This document shows, piece after piece, positions 56,043 through 64,000 of a stretch of 64,000 bases of DNA (positions are counted from its first letter, which is position 1; each line of letters opens with the position of its first letter). This DNA is from Alphaproteobacteria bacterium (lineage in GTDB: Bacteria; Pseudomonadota; Alphaproteobacteria; RF32; CAG-239). The notes below the pieces were generated by a model, which saw only the letters and a program-made list of their open reading frames with translations, had not been told where the DNA came from and did not search any database. The translations under genes were made by a program, and so were the position numbers. The stretch is taken from NCBI GenBank assembly GCA_015062285.1, contig SUUY01000001.1, positions 296,880 through 360,879 on the forward strand. Direction: 5' to 3'.

Positions 56043-57233
56043 ATGGCAAAAGAGAAGTTTGAGCGCACAAAGCCTCACTGTAACATTGGAACCATTGGTC
56101 ACGTAGACCATGGTAAGACCACCTTGACAGCAGCAATTACCAAGACATTGGCAACCCAAGGTGGAGCAACATTTACTGCATATGATCAAATTGATAAAGC
56201 CCCTGAAGAGAAGGCACGCGGTATCACCATTTCTACTTCACACGTAGAATATGAGACAACAAATCGTCACTATGCTCACGTAGACTGCCCGGGCCACGCC
56301 GACTATGTTAAGAACATGATTACCGGTGCTGCACAAATGGACGGAGCTATCTTGGTTGTATCTGCAGCCGATGGTCCGATGCCTCAAACTCGTGAACACA
56401 TCTTGTTGGCACGTCAAGTAGGTGTTCCGGCATTGGTAGTATTCATGAACAAATGTGACCAAGTAGATGATCCGGAATTGTTGGAATTGGTAGAAATGGA
56501 AATTCGTGACTTGTTAAGTTCATATGAATTCCCGGGCGATGAAATTCCAATCGTAAAAGGATCTGCATTGGTAGCCTTGGAAGATGGTGACAAAGCAATG
56601 GGTCATGACGCAATTTTGAAATTGATGGAAGAAGTAGACAGATACATTCCACAACCAGAGCGTCCAAAAGATCAACCATTCTTGATGCCGATTGAAGACG
56701 TATTCTCAATTTCTGGCCGTGGTACAGTTGTAACCGGTCGTGTAGAGCGTGGTGTATTGAAGGTTGGTGACGAAATCGAGATCGTAGGTATTCGTCCGAC
56801 AGCTAAGACAACATGTACCGGTATCGAAATGTTCCGTAAATTGTTGGATAGCGGTGAAGCCGGTGATAACATCGGTGTATTGCTCCGCGGAACTAAGAGA
56901 GAAGAAGTTGAACGTGGACAAGTATTGGCAGCCCCTGGCACCATTACTCCGCACACAGACTTCACATGTGAATGCTATATTTTGACAAAAGAAGAAGGTG
57001 GTCGTCATACTCCATTCTTCTCTAACTATCGTCCACAATTCTATTTCCGTACCACAGACGTAACCGGAGCTATCGAGTTACCTGAGGGAACAGAAATGGT
57101 AATGCCTGGCGATAACATCACCATGACAGCAAAATTGATCAACCCGATTGCAATGAACGAAGGTTTGCGTTTCGCTATTCGTGAAGGTGGTCATACAGTT
57201 GGTGCTGGTGTGGTTGCTAAGATTTTGAAGTAA
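56043..57233 (+). CDS. tuf: Elongation factor Tu
   Basis: EF-Tu delivers aminoacyl-tRNA to the ribosome. The 396-residue protein has G1 ([17 protein letters not shown] near 14), the effector RGITI near 58, G3 (DCPGHADY near 80), G4 (NKCD near 135), and the two beta domains ending in [19 protein letters not shown] precedes the ATG at 56043. An in-frame ATG at 56031 lies before that site. The expected downstream S10 ribosomal protein operon is absent: tuf is followed by a hairpin and orphan genes. Confidence 0.99.
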   Translation: MAKEKFERTKPHCNIGTIGHVDHGKTTLTAAITKTLATQGGATFTAYDQIDKAPEEKARGITISTSHVEYETTNRHYAHVDCPGHADYVKNMITGAAQMDGAILVVSAADGPMPQTREHILLARQVGVPALVVFMNKCDQVDDPELLELVEMEIRDLLSSYEFPGDEIPIVKGSALVALEDGDKAMGHDAILKLMEEVDRYIPQPERPKDQPFLMPIEDVFSISGRGTVVTGRVERGVLKVGDEIEIVGIRPTAKTTCTGIEMFRKLLDSGEAGDNIGVLLRGTKREEVERGQVLAAPGTITPHTDFTCECYILTKEEGGRHTPFFSNYRPQFYFRTTDVTGAIELPEGTEMVMPGDNITMTAKLINPIAMNEGLRFAIREGGHTVGAGVVAKILK

Positions 57234-57282
57234 TCCACGATTAAAATCCGTTTTACGGGTTACTAATCGTAAAAATTAAAAC

Positions 57283-57340
57283 AGAGAGAAAATTCATGTA
57301 CTGATTTGTACACTAGGATTTTCTCTCTTTTTATTTTTAC
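57283..57340 (+). terminator. Terminator after tuf (hairpin B, related to hairpin A)
   Basis: Stem AGAGAGAAAAT/ATTTTCTCTCT, with an inner TGTAC/GTACA pairing and a T-rich tail. The region ATTCATGTACTG(T/A)TTTGTA is shared with the hairpin upstream of tuf. Confidence 0.8.
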
Positions 57341-57475
57341 TTCTATTAACCTCGTATAACGAATTTTAATGATAGTGCTAATAATGAGATAGAGGTTATT
57401 TTTGTATTTTTGTCTAAAAAGATGTTTACTTAATGTTAAAAATATGGTAGTATTGTTTTCATAAGGAGAAGAAAG

Positions 57476-57586
<111 letters not shown>

Positions 57587-57605
57587 GAAATATTTTTTAA
57601 TCAAG

Positions 57606-57640
57606 TCCTTAAAGGAAGTGGATTCCTTTAAGGATTTTTT
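57606..57640 (+). terminator. Terminator just upstream of the 663-residue orphan
   Basis: A 12-bp perfect stem TCCTTAAAGGAA/TTCCTTTAAGGA with a GTGGA loop and T6. It ends a short transcript from the microsatellite region, 26 bp before the 57666 gene. Confidence 0.9.
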
Positions 57641-57665
57641 GTGCTTTAAATAAACGGAGGGTAAG

Positions 57666-59657
57666 ATGAAAAAATTAACTAATAATGAAATTAATGAAGC
57701 TTTTTTGCAAGAAGAGTTATCTTTAGAAGAAAATAATGTTACTACTGAAGATTATGGTTCTTATTTGTATAATGAACAGACGGCTCATGAAAGAAGAGTT
57801 CCTGATGTTATAGATAAGCTTCCAATACAAGATGAAGAGATCATTGAATTAACTGAACCTAAGTTTGTTTCTGGTATTGAAGGAAATGTTGAGCAGGAAG
57901 ATAAAGAAAGAGGTGTTGTTGTTACAACTATCTATAATGCAAAAGAAGGATATTCTTTTAATCGACTTTATGATGTTTCTGGAGAGAAACCTGTTCTATT
58001 AGCAAGCGGCCGAAATTTAGAGTATAAAGATGGTTATTTTATAGTTCATTATCCAAACAAGCAATTATATGATGATAGAGGAGATTATTTGAATAATATG
58101 CAATCTGCTTTATATAAGTTAGATGAAAACAATAGCCCGAAATTTGTGGCTAATAATGTTCTTAACATAGTAAAAAGTGGGTGGTTTGAAAAGCCAACGG
58201 GTAACAGTTATGAGGTTTATTTATGTAGGGATAATGGAGATAATAGTTATCAAAGAATAATGAAATTTGGAGCAGATATGTCTGGTCATAGGGAAGTTAC
58301 TGATGACGGTATAATTATTGATGAATTGGATAGAACAGATTGGTACCATAAAGACTTCTATATGTATAACTCTAATACGAATCAGGTTTTGTTTCTTAAA
58401 GGCGAAGGATATGAGCGTTTTGATGGTGATTATGAGTACGAGCATGAAAATGATGAGAGAGAGCCTGACTTAGTTATTGGTGATGCTAAAATATATTGTG
58501 GATGTAAAGAGAGTAGATTTAGAGATAGAATTTCAGGTAAATATAATTATTATTCTTATGTGCAAATTAAAGATGATAAAACAGGTGGAGACGTTCTTAA
58601 ATTAGAGAATAATCTTTCTTCGGGATTAAGAATAAAGAAAAAGGATGATCGGTTAGAAATTTTTGATAAAGAGAGTTCTAGTGTGAAGGTTTTTGAGTTT
58701 GTGCGTGATACTAAAGAGGGATTACAAGCAAGAAAGATTGACGAAAGGCCTATGTCATTGGTTGAGAAATATGCAGATCGAAGGGCATATCCTTGTAAAT
58801 ACGGTACTTTTTATGTAAGCGATGATTGTTATAGTGCAGGAACATTTGTAAGTAATGAAGGTGAAGAGAATACTAAATTTGCTTTCGGTCGTAGAGGTGA
58901 AACACATAGTTGTTCTATTCCTCTTTATAACGGTTTAAGTAATTTTGAGATAACGCATATCGGCTTTGATTCATGGAGTAAAAAAGGGGTTTATGATTTC
59001 AAACAGGGTTGTGTTAGAGATGATTTGGCAGCTGTAGTTGATTTGGGAGATAATTTTTATGCGGTAAAGAAAAATGGAGAGGAAAAATTTGGTATTTATG
59101 AAGTTGCTGATGAGGAAATGAAAAACCCATTAATTATGGTTGATAACTGTAAATTAGTTGGAAATAATGTAATATATTCGATAGGTGAAACTCAATATCG
59201 GAGTGAAATTACCTCAGAAGGAAAATTAAAACCAATTGCAATGCAAAAAGGTGAAAATAGTTTATCATTAGCATTGGGAGAACAATGGGTGGAAATACCT
59301 ATTGAAAATATGACGAAGGTGGCAATAGATAGCGAATATGGTATAACTTTGGAAAAATATGAAAAAATTCCTGGAGAAGAATATAAAGAATTTATAGGAA
59401 CACAGCGGATATCAAATGAGCAAGCTTTGAAATATGCTCGTTCTGTGGTGAAAAAATCAAAAACAGAAAAAATTGAAAAAGTTAAAGAAGGGTATCATAA
59501 TGCCAGGGAGAGAATTTTAAAAGCAAGGGAAAATATTAAAATCTCTGGAGATTCTACTTCTAAAATAGAAGCGACACCTGAAAATAGGGGCAAAGATGCT
59601 AAGTTGCCAACTGGTATTAAGCCAAGCAAAAAAATGAAGATGGCTTCAAGATCATAA
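57666..59657 (+). CDS. Large acidic orphan protein with basic C-terminal tail
   Basis: The 663-residue protein has no signal peptide or membrane segment, and I recognise no family. The N-terminal 60 residues are acidic and helical. The long middle is beta-rich with short recurring strands and loops (such as FYMYNSNTNQVLFLKGEG and DNFYAVKKNGEEKFGIYEV), suggesting a repeat or propeller-like architecture. The last 90 residues are strongly basic and coiled-coil-like, ending KKMKMASRS. CGGAGGG precedes the ATG. Its low GC content and lack of homologues I know suggest an accessory role. Host interaction is a guess. Confidence 0.7.
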   Translation: MKKLTNNEINEAFLQEELSLEENNVTTEDYGSYLYNEQTAHERRVPDVIDKLPIQDEEIIELTEPKFVSGIEGNVEQEDKERGVVVTTIYNAKEGYSFNRLYDVSGEKPVLLASGRNLEYKDGYFIVHYPNKQLYDDRGDYLNNMQSALYKLDENNSPKFVANNVLNIVKSGWFEKPTGNSYEVYLCRDNGDNSYQRIMKFGADMSGHREVTDDGIIIDELDRTDWYHKDFYMYNSNTNQVLFLKGEGYERFDGDYEYEHENDEREPDLVIGDAKIYCGCKESRFRDRISGKYNYYSYVQIKDDKTGGDVLKLENNLSSGLRIKKKDDRLEIFDKESSSVKVFEFVRDTKEGLQARKIDERPMSLVEKYADRRAYPCKYGTFYVSDDCYSAGTFVSNEGEENTKFAFGRRGETHSCSIPLYNGLSNFEITHIGFDSWSKKGVYDFKQGCVRDDLAAVVDLGDNFYAVKKNGEEKFGIYEVADEEMKNPLIMVDNCKLVGNNVIYSIGETQYRSEITSEGKLKPIAMQKGENSLSLALGEQWVEIPIENMTKVAIDSEYGITLEKYEKIPGEEYKEFIGTQRISNEQALKYARSVVKKSKTEKIEKVKEGYHNARERILKARENIKISGDSTSKIEATPENRGKDAKLPTGIKPSKKMKMASRS

Positions 59658-59689
59658 AAAAGGCATTAAAAATTACCTGTTTCTCAAAA

Positions 59690-59726
59690 GGCTTCACATG
59701 AATATTTATAAGTGAAGTCTTTTTTT
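59690..59726. terminator. Terminator after the 663-residue orphan
   Basis: Stem GGCTTCAC/GTGAAGTC with an AT-rich loop and a T7 run. It lies between two convergent genes. Confidence 0.75.
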
Positions 59727-60203
59727 AAAGAAGATGTGCTGCGGCAAGTTCCTCCTTGTTGCCTCTGTTGATTAGAGCCTCTTTGGCATCATCAGAAAGA
59801 AACTGAAGCGACTTTTCGATATAGGCCATAATCTCATCGTGGTGTCCTCTTTTGATGAGAGCTACTTCGCTGGTGTCTGAGAGGAAATCAACATTTTTTA
59901 TCATAAAAGCGATTGTTTTGTGATCTCCATTGGCAATGATTTTGAGTTCTGTATTATTACTCAAAAGACCAGCATACTGAATAGCTGCTTTGATTTCTTC
60001 GAATTCTCCTCTTTCGGCAAGGGCAACTTCTGCGTTGTCTTCGAATGCTCCATATTTTCAAGGTATGCCATGATTGTTTCATGTATTCCTCTTTTAATAA
60101 GGGCAATTTCTTCATCTTCGCTAAAACTATCCTCTTAAATAAGAGCAATAATCTCTTTGCAACTGCCGCAAGAGATTATGTTTAAATAAGATTTTTTCTT
60201 CAT
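59725..60203 (-). pseudogene. Broken repeat protein with ALIKRG/EIMAYI repeats
   Basis: On the minus strand an ATG at 60203 opens MKKKSYLNIISCGSCKEIIALI, then an in-frame TAA. The same frame continues EDSFSEDEEIALIKRGIHETIMAYLEN, after which a frameshift leads to the frame ending at 59725, with EVALAERGEFEEIKAAI, EVALIKRGHHDEIMAYI and KEALINRGNKEELAAA. These are four or five copies of a roughly 30-35-residue helical repeat. A stop plus a shift indicate a pseudogene, although the intact last 79 residues could still be made from an internal ATG at 59964. I do not know the family's function. Confidence 0.75.
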
Positions 60204-60347
60204 AATAAATATAACTAATTGGTTTGATATTGGGTAATATATAAAATTATTTAAAATAATCAATATTTTTTTGTCAAAAATCACTTGAGAATTTTATGTT
60301 GTTGTGTTACAAGGATTTTAGAGTTTAATTATTAAAAAATATAAATT

Positions 60348-60824
60348 ATGTATTACTATTCTAATTTGACGTTGGTTCGGCTCTCATTTATGCAGGACAA
60401 TGCGTTTATTGACAAAGCATGGTATAAACAGCTGCTTACAGATGTAACTAAGTCTGTTTTGGTACAGAATCTGGGAGTAAAATATTCCAGATTGGATTAT
60501 ATAGCACGAATTCAGAGAAATTATGATGTCGTGGTGAATCTCTTTAAGGCTCTGAAAGGCAAAAAAGGGGAATATAATCAAAATTTCTTCATTGCGAGAT
60601 ATCGAAGGTTGGAAAATATGGAGAATAAGTTGTCTTCAGTTCCGTTTTATCGGTTTAAGTATCGTAAAAAGATCAGAAAAGATATTGTGCTGTTGAACCA
60701 GATCAGGGTGAATAATCTTCTGCTCTTTTTGCGCGATTCTTTTATCGAAGCAAATTTGGGAACGGAAGAAGAATTTTTCTTTTTGGCTAATGAAGTAGCT
60801 GAGAAATTGTTCTTAAGAATCTGA
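60348..60824 (+). CDS. Orphan basic helical protein
   Basis: The 158-residue protein is rich in Lys, Arg, Phe and Tyr and predicted to be largely helical, for example RLDYIARIQRNYDVVVNLFKALKGKK near 46 and RFKYRKKIRKDIVLLNQIRVNNLLLFL near 101. No signal peptide, membrane segment or known motif was recognised. The ATG follows AATATAAATT with no Shine-Dalgarno sequence, as in several orphans of this window. A terminator follows, so it is a single-gene unit. Confidence 0.65.
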   Translation: MYYYSNLTLVRLSFMQDNAFIDKAWYKQLLTDVTKSVLVQNLGVKYSRLDYIARIQRNYDVVVNLFKALKGKKGEYNQNFFIARYRRLENMENKLSSVPFYRFKYRKKIRKDIVLLNQIRVNNLLLFLRDSFIEANLGTEEEFFFLANEVAEKLFLRI

Positions 60825-60830
60825 AACAAG

Positions 60831-60859
60831 AAAGGTGCTTTAAAAAAAGCACCTTTTTT
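60831..60859 (+). terminator. Terminator after the 60348 orphan
   Basis: Stem AAAGGTGCTTT/AAAGCACCTTT with a short A-rich loop and a T run. Confidence 0.88.
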
Positions 60860-60918
60860 GTTGCGTAAATTTTAGTGTTGTGTTAGTTTAGTTTGGTATT
60901 TTTATAGGAATTAATGCT

Positions 60919-61806
60919 ATGAATAAGATTAAGACAGTTGGGATTATTTCTCCTTCAATTATGTTATCTGATCGCCCTTTACACGAAGATAAGTGGCAAC
61001 CATATCTTGAAAGTTGCGGACTTAAAGTTGTTTGGTCACCTTCGGCAACTAAAGGAACATATGCTTATAATGGCTATGCTCAAGAAAAAGCAAAAGATAT
61101 TATGGATATGTATGCAAATCCGGAGATTGATGCATTGGTTTCTGCTCATGGTGGAGCAGGGGCGTTGAATGTGCTGGAATATCTTGATTTTGATTTTATT
61201 GCAAAGCATCCTAAACCAATAATAGGTTTTAGTGATAATACATCGATGCAGTTGGCGGTGTATGCTAAGACGCACCAGCCGTTTGTTACCGGTTTTTTCT
61301 TGGAATATGCATTTAGAAATGGTGATATAAATCCTCTAGTTGATGCTGATTTTCGTAAGATAATTCAAGGAGAGAAAATGAGTTATCAAAGTGGTGAAAC
61401 AGTAAATGGCGGTGTAGCAGAAGGTGTTTTGTTGGGAGAGTGTCTGAGCCCGATTAGTGATTTGAACGGAACACCATATTATCCGGATATTTCTGATGCA
61501 ATACTGTTGATAGAAGATGAGGAAGAGCAGTCCTATAAACTGGGATTGATGTTAACGCAATTGAGGTATAATCCGAACTTTAAAAAAGTGAAAGGAATTG
61601 TTTTCGGTAAATTTGCAGATTGTATAGATCATAAAACACAGGGTAGTGTAGAGAAAATCATTGCAGATTTTTGTTCTAATGTGGATGTTCCGATTGTAAA
61701 AGATTTTAATTTCGGACATTTTGCTGAGCATCATGTTTTGCCTATGGGGGTTAAATATCGCTTTGATGCGAATAATTGTTTATTAGTACAACAAGAGGAT
61801 TTATAA
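60919..61806 (+). CDS. LD-carboxypeptidase / MccF-like S66 peptidase
   Basis: The 295-residue cytosolic protein belongs to the S66 family, which trims murein tetrapeptides or inactivates peptide-nucleotide antibiotics such as microcin C. The N-terminal domain has VGIISPSIMLSDR near 7. The catalytic Ser lies in PIIGFSDNTSMQL near 105, the Glu in LLIEDEEEQSYK near 200 and the His in FGHFAEHHVLPMGVKYRF near 272. The GFSDNT and FGH motifs resemble MccF-like members. Which substrate it acts on is not clear. TAGGAATT precedes the ATG. tRNA-Trp follows. Confidence 0.9.
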   Translation: MNKIKTVGIISPSIMLSDRPLHEDKWQPYLESCGLKVVWSPSATKGTYAYNGYAQEKAKDIMDMYANPEIDALVSAHGGAGALNVLEYLDFDFIAKHPKPIIGFSDNTSMQLAVYAKTHQPFVTGFFLEYAFRNGDINPLVDADFRKIIQGEKMSYQSGETVNGGVAEGVLLGECLSPISDLNGTPYYPDISDAILLIEDEEEQSYKLGLMLTQLRYNPNFKKVKGIVFGKFADCIDHKTQGSVEKIIADFCSNVDVPIVKDFNFGHFAEHHVLPMGVKYRFDANNCLLVQQEDL

Positions 61807-61825
61807 ATAGGGTTGTAAAAAACAC

Positions 61826-61854
61826 TTGATTTATTAAATAATCTTGTGTATCAA
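61826..61854 (+). promoter_or_regulatory. Probable promoter of tRNA-Trp
   Basis: TTGATT at 61826-61831, a 17-nt spacer and TATCAA at 61849-61854, about 15 bases before the first tRNA base. Confidence 0.5.
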
Positions 61855-61868
61855 ATAATACGCAATAT

Positions 61869-61944
61869 GGGAGTATAGCTCAGTTGGTAGAGCATCGGTC
61901 TCCAAAACCGAGGGTCGTGAGTTCGAATCTTACTGCTCCTGCCA
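61869..61944 (+). tRNA. tRNA-Trp (CCA anticodon)
   Basis: A complete 76-base cloverleaf. The acceptor stem GGGAGTA pairs with TGCTCCT (two G-U pairs), the D arm is GCTCAGTTGGTAGAGC, the anticodon arm has CGGTCTCCAAAACCG with anticodon CCA, and the T arm GTGAGTTCGAATCTTAC has a normal TTCGAAT loop. The CCA end is encoded. It would read UGG with tryptophan. Its 3' end is part of the 105-bp repeat below. Confidence 0.97.
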
Positions 61945-62030
61945 CTAAATAAGGTCGCTTTAAGGCGGCCTTTTTTAGTGGCAAAAAGTAGAGTTAGGTT
62001 CGAACTCACGATAAAGTGAGTTTGACTACC
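61926..62030. repeat. 105-bp direct repeat, copy 1 (tRNA-Trp 3' end and terminator)
   Basis: It runs from the tRNA T arm through the CCA end and terminator to a palindrome ACTCACGATAAAGTGAGT. It is repeated at 62107-62211 with two mismatches, an offset of 181 bases. It includes the reverse complement of the tRNA T arm (TTCGAACTCACGA), a dispersed inverted copy. Confidence 0.95.
61942..61983. terminator. Terminator of tRNA-Trp
   Basis: An outer stem GCCACTAAA/TTTAGTGGC encloses GGTCGCTT/AAGGCGGCC and a run of T. The same structure is repeated inside the second copy at 62123-62164. Confidence 0.88.
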
Positions 62031-62106
62031 AGCGAGAGCGATACGGGGGTATCGCGGTTGGCAAATAGCCAACGAGCGCCAGTGCAACTCAAGTGTAACG
62101 CAGAGT

Positions 62107-62211
62107 AATCTTACTGCTCCTGCCACTAAATAAGGTCGCTTTAAGGCGGCCTTTTTTAGTGGCAAAAAGTAGAGTTAGGTTCGAACTCACGAGGAAGTGA
62201 GTTTGACTACC
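62107..62211. repeat. 105-bp direct repeat, copy 2 (partial tRNA-Trp)
   Basis: It contains the last 19 bases of the tRNA (AATCTTACTGCTCCTGCCA) without a 5' half, so it is not a functional tRNA. Two mismatches from copy 1. The 76 bases between copies contain hairpins GTTGGC/GCCAAC and CGATAC/GTATCG. This is the pattern left by a partial tandem duplication or by an integrated element's attachment-site remnant. Confidence 0.95.
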
Positions 62212-62358
62212 GGCTATTTATCATCAAAGTTGAGGTAAAAGGTAAAAAATGCTTCATTGAAATGGTTTATTTTTAGAATGAAAAAATTATATTGTATTTT
62301 TCTTAAATTGACGGATAATTAAGAGTTGTAAATTTGGTAATTAAATAGGGTAAGAATA

Positions 62359-63249
62359 ATGTCTGAGCATTGTCATCATCACCATCATCATGGTGAAGTA
62401 ACTGCAAAATCTGTAAAGTTATTGATTTTATCATTTGCAATTAATATGTTTTTATCTGTTGCGGAAATTATCGGCGGCATTGTTTCCGGAAGCGTTGCTT
62501 TGGTGGGAGATGCCCTACACAACACTTCTGATGCTTTATCAATTTTGATTGCCGTTATTGCGTTTAAGATAGGAAATAAGAAGGCATCGGCAAAATATAC
62601 ATATGGTTTTAAGCGAGCTGAAGTTATTGGTGGTTTTGTAAATTTGATATTGTTATTTATATCCGGTTGCTATTTGCTAATTGAAGGTATCGGACGTTTA
62701 ATTAAGCCGGAGCAAATTGAAGGAATGATAATTATTTGGATTTCTGTTTTGGCTCTGATTGTTGATTTGTTTACGGCAAAAATTTCTCACCAAGGTGCTC
62801 ATCATAATACAAATATGAAAATGGTGTTTATTCATAATTTGGCAGATGCATTCGGTTCTATCGGAGTTATTATTTCCGGACTTTGTATTGTGTGGTTTGG
62901 GGTGTATAGTGTAGATGGTATAGTTGCATTGTTGATTGCGTTTTATATGATTTTTCAATCTGTTGTATCGTTTCCTAAAATAGTTAATATCTTGATGAAT
63001 GCGGCTCCGGATAATATTGACATTGAGCAAGTGAAAAATTGTATTTTAGAAATTGAAGATGTTAGGGGTGTGCATCATCTTCATCTATGGAATATAAGCG
63101 AGCATAGTGTTGCTTTAGAATGCCATGTTGAAAGTTGTAATGTTGATATAGTGCCGATAGTGGCTGATAAACTAAAAGATAAATTCGGAATTAATCATTG
63201 CAATATTCAAGTAGAAACAACATCTTGTGGTGAATGTTGTGATTTGTGA
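62359..63249 (+). CDS. Cation diffusion facilitator, zinc exporter type
   Basis: The 296-residue protein of the CDF family is predicted to export Zn2+ by proton antiport. It starts with a His-rich tail (residues 4-11), then six membrane segments. Metal-site residues are visible in GDALHNTSDAL near 50 (H-x3-D) and IHNLADAFGS near 155 (H-x3-D). The C-terminal cytoplasmic domain has VRGVHHLHLWNISEHSVALECHV near 235 and ends in a CGECCDL tail that could bind metal. AGGGTAAGA precedes the ATG. No metal regulator lies beside it. The ArsR protein at 17185 is far away. Confidence 0.93.
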   Translation: MSEHCHHHHHHGEVTAKSVKLLILSFAINMFLSVAEIIGGIVSGSVALVGDALHNTSDALSILIAVIAFKIGNKKASAKYTYGFKRAEVIGGFVNLILLFISGCYLLIEGIGRLIKPEQIEGMIIIWISVLALIVDLFTAKISHQGAHHNTNMKMVFIHNLADAFGSIGVIISGLCIVWFGVYSVDGIVALLIAFYMIFQSVVSFPKIVNILMNAAPDNIDIEQVKNCILEIEDVRGVHHLHLWNISEHSVALECHVESCNVDIVPIVADKLKDKFGINHCNIQVETTSCGECCDL

Positions 63250-63273
63250 TAAATATTGTTTATTGGAAAGTAT

Positions 63274-63309
63274 AAAAAAACGGAAGCTTTTGGGGCTTCC
63301 GTTTTTTTT
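63274..63309. terminator. Terminator after the zinc exporter
   Basis: Stem AAAAAACGGAAGC/GCTTCCGTTTTTT with a TTTTGGG loop. It is bidirectional between convergent genes. Confidence 0.9.
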
Positions 63310-63318
63310 GAGAATTGC

Positions 63319-63519
63319 TTATCTTAGGATTAAACAGTAGATACTGCAAATAAGCATAACACAGTTAATGATTATCAGGGCGATACTTCGTATAAAGTAT
63401 TTTTCTGAATTTTTTCCATTTTCACTGCCACTTCGAAGTGCAATTGATGCAGCTAGGACTAAGCTAACTAAAGCAACAATAGCACAACACCATAAAAGAT
63501 TGATTGGGTTAAAATTCAT
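63319..63519 (-). CDS. Small two-helix membrane protein, orphan
   Basis: The 66-residue protein has two hydrophobic segments (about 8-28 and 44-64) joined by a polar loop (RSGSENGKNSEKYF). No family is recognised. The ATG has no Shine-Dalgarno sequence and follows GCAACATT. It lies 21 bp after the partial gene at the window edge and may be co-transcribed with it. Confidence 0.55.
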   Translation of the reverse strand: MNFNPINLLWCCAIVALVSLVLAASIALRSGSENGKNSEKYFIRSIALIIINCVMLICSIYCLILR

Positions 63520-63540
63520 AATGTTGCTTTTTAGTAGTTA

Positions 63541-64000
63541 TCAGGCTTCGCAAAAAAGGTGTTCCCAACCGCTGAGTTTGAGGATAAGTTTGCCTTTTAC
63601 CCTCATAGCTCTGTACATCATAGAGTGTTGGCTAATAGTCATAAAACGATTTTTGAAGTGGTTAAAAGCAACTTCAATGTCATAGTCAAAACGCTTCCAC
63701 CCGGTTGTCCAATTTGTAGTTGTATTTATACACCAAAATTGGTTTGACGGATCAATGGTTTCCAGTCCCAAGGCCTCTAAATAGACGTTGATAGCTTCAT
63801 AGTGCTTTAGCACAAATTTCAACTCGTCAGGGGTCAACAGATATCTGGCGGTGCCATTATATCCGTCTCTGGCCAAAACTAACGCTTCACGAGGGGTAAT
63901 AACTTCAAATTGTGAGACGTTTGATTCCTCTCGCTTGATGCTGAGCATAATATTTCCGACTTTTAAAATTGCCGGAAAGTCAGGATATTCCCGTTCAATC
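63541..64000 (-). CDS. Orphan protein, 5' end beyond the window
   Basis: A frame on the minus strand is open from base 64000 to a stop at 63541. An ATG at 63948 gives 135 residues, but the 17 codons upstream of it stay open to the edge and read like protein (IEREYPDFPAILKVGNI), so the true start probably lies outside the window. The visible part is soluble, with EVITPREALVLARDGYNGTARYLLTPDEL and a Phe/Trp-rich centre. No family is recognised. Confidence 0.65.
   Translation of the reverse strand, partial: IEREYPDFPAILKVGNIMLSIKREESNVSQFEVITPREALVLARDGYNGTARYLLTPDELKFVLKHYEAINVYLEALGLETIDPSNQFWCINTTTNWTTGWKRFDYDIEVAFNHFKNRFMTISQHSMMYRAMRVKGKLILKLSGWEHLFCEA

Noticed and set aside
62107-62125. 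Second tRNA-Trp gene
   Set aside because: Only the last 19 bases of the tRNA are present; the acceptor 5' strand, D arm and anticodon arm are missing.
61851-62165. A 104-codon minus-strand frame across tRNA-Trp and the repeat
   Set aside because: It is the antisense of the tRNA and its duplicated 3' end. The peptide (including KIRTHDPRFWRPMLYQLSYTP) is a well-known artefact of tRNA antisense translation.

Overview
This is an AT-rich bacterial chromosome segment, most likely from an uncultured, host- or gut-associated alphaproteobacterium. That placement is an inference. It rests on alphaproteobacterial gene orders: yebC-ruvC-ruvA-ruvB-ybgC-tolQ-tolR-tolA; kdsD-lptC-lptA-lptB-rpoN-hpf-ptsN; pal-cpoB-tilS; zinc-ribbon protein/ftsE-ftsX-ydcF-plsC-DUF2125-like. 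It is supported by the PhoR-type kinase motif and a MoeA-like/MocA fusion protein. The lipopolysaccharide-transport, Tol-Pal and lipoprotein genes point to a Gram-negative envelope, and pyruvate phosphate dikinase suggests fermentative or PPi-linked glycolysis.

Layout. 0-2 kb: an edge-truncated lipoprotein gene, a second putative lipoprotein and a five-copy 82-bp repeat. 2-10.3 kb: ppdK, a PhoR-like kinase, mutS, rplM-rpsI. 10.4-12.2 kb: an accessory island with two tandem paralogous orphan genes, a short pyrophosphatase-like gene and another orphan. 12.3-19.6 kb: molybdopterin-binding/nucleotidyltransferase fusion, pal-cpoB-tilS-smpB, an ArsR regulator, xseB-ispA, zinc-ribbon protein. 19.7-26.7 kb: ftsE-ftsX-ydcF-plsC-DUF2125-like, then rsmD, rluB, tadA, rnd. 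26.9-33.3 kb: an orphan gene, aspS, an exported CxxC protein, an aminopeptidase P, prmA, a lipoprotein. 33.4-40 kb: yebC, ruvCAB, ybgC, tolQRA and a membrane protein where tolB is expected. 40-43.7 kb: a P-loop remnant, a Mur-ligase homologue, an exported protein, a TetR regulator overlapping a membrane HExxH protein. 43.7-51.8 kb: infA, a PAS histidine kinase with a cysteine cluster, ptsN, hpf, rpoN, lptB, lptA, lptC, kdsD. 52-57.3 kb: two small membrane orphans, then rpsL-rpsG-fusA-tuf. 57.4-64 kb: an accessory region with an (AC)17 microsatellite, a 663-residue orphan, a repeat-protein pseudogene, an S66 peptidase, tRNA-Trp with a 105-bp duplicated 3' end, a CDF zinc exporter and an edge-truncated orphan.

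The core genes cover translation, DNA repair and recombination, cell division, and outer-membrane assembly and integrity. The accessory genes are mostly unrecognised. Several lack a Shine-Dalgarno sequence, and two distant ones share an identical 19-nt leader ending at their start codon. No complete defence system, CRISPR array, prophage or insertion sequence was seen. The most unusual features are the shared-leader orphan genes, the dinucleotide microsatellite in a short translated frame, the duplicated tRNA 3' end, the related hairpins on both sides of tuf, and the split Tol-Pal locus.
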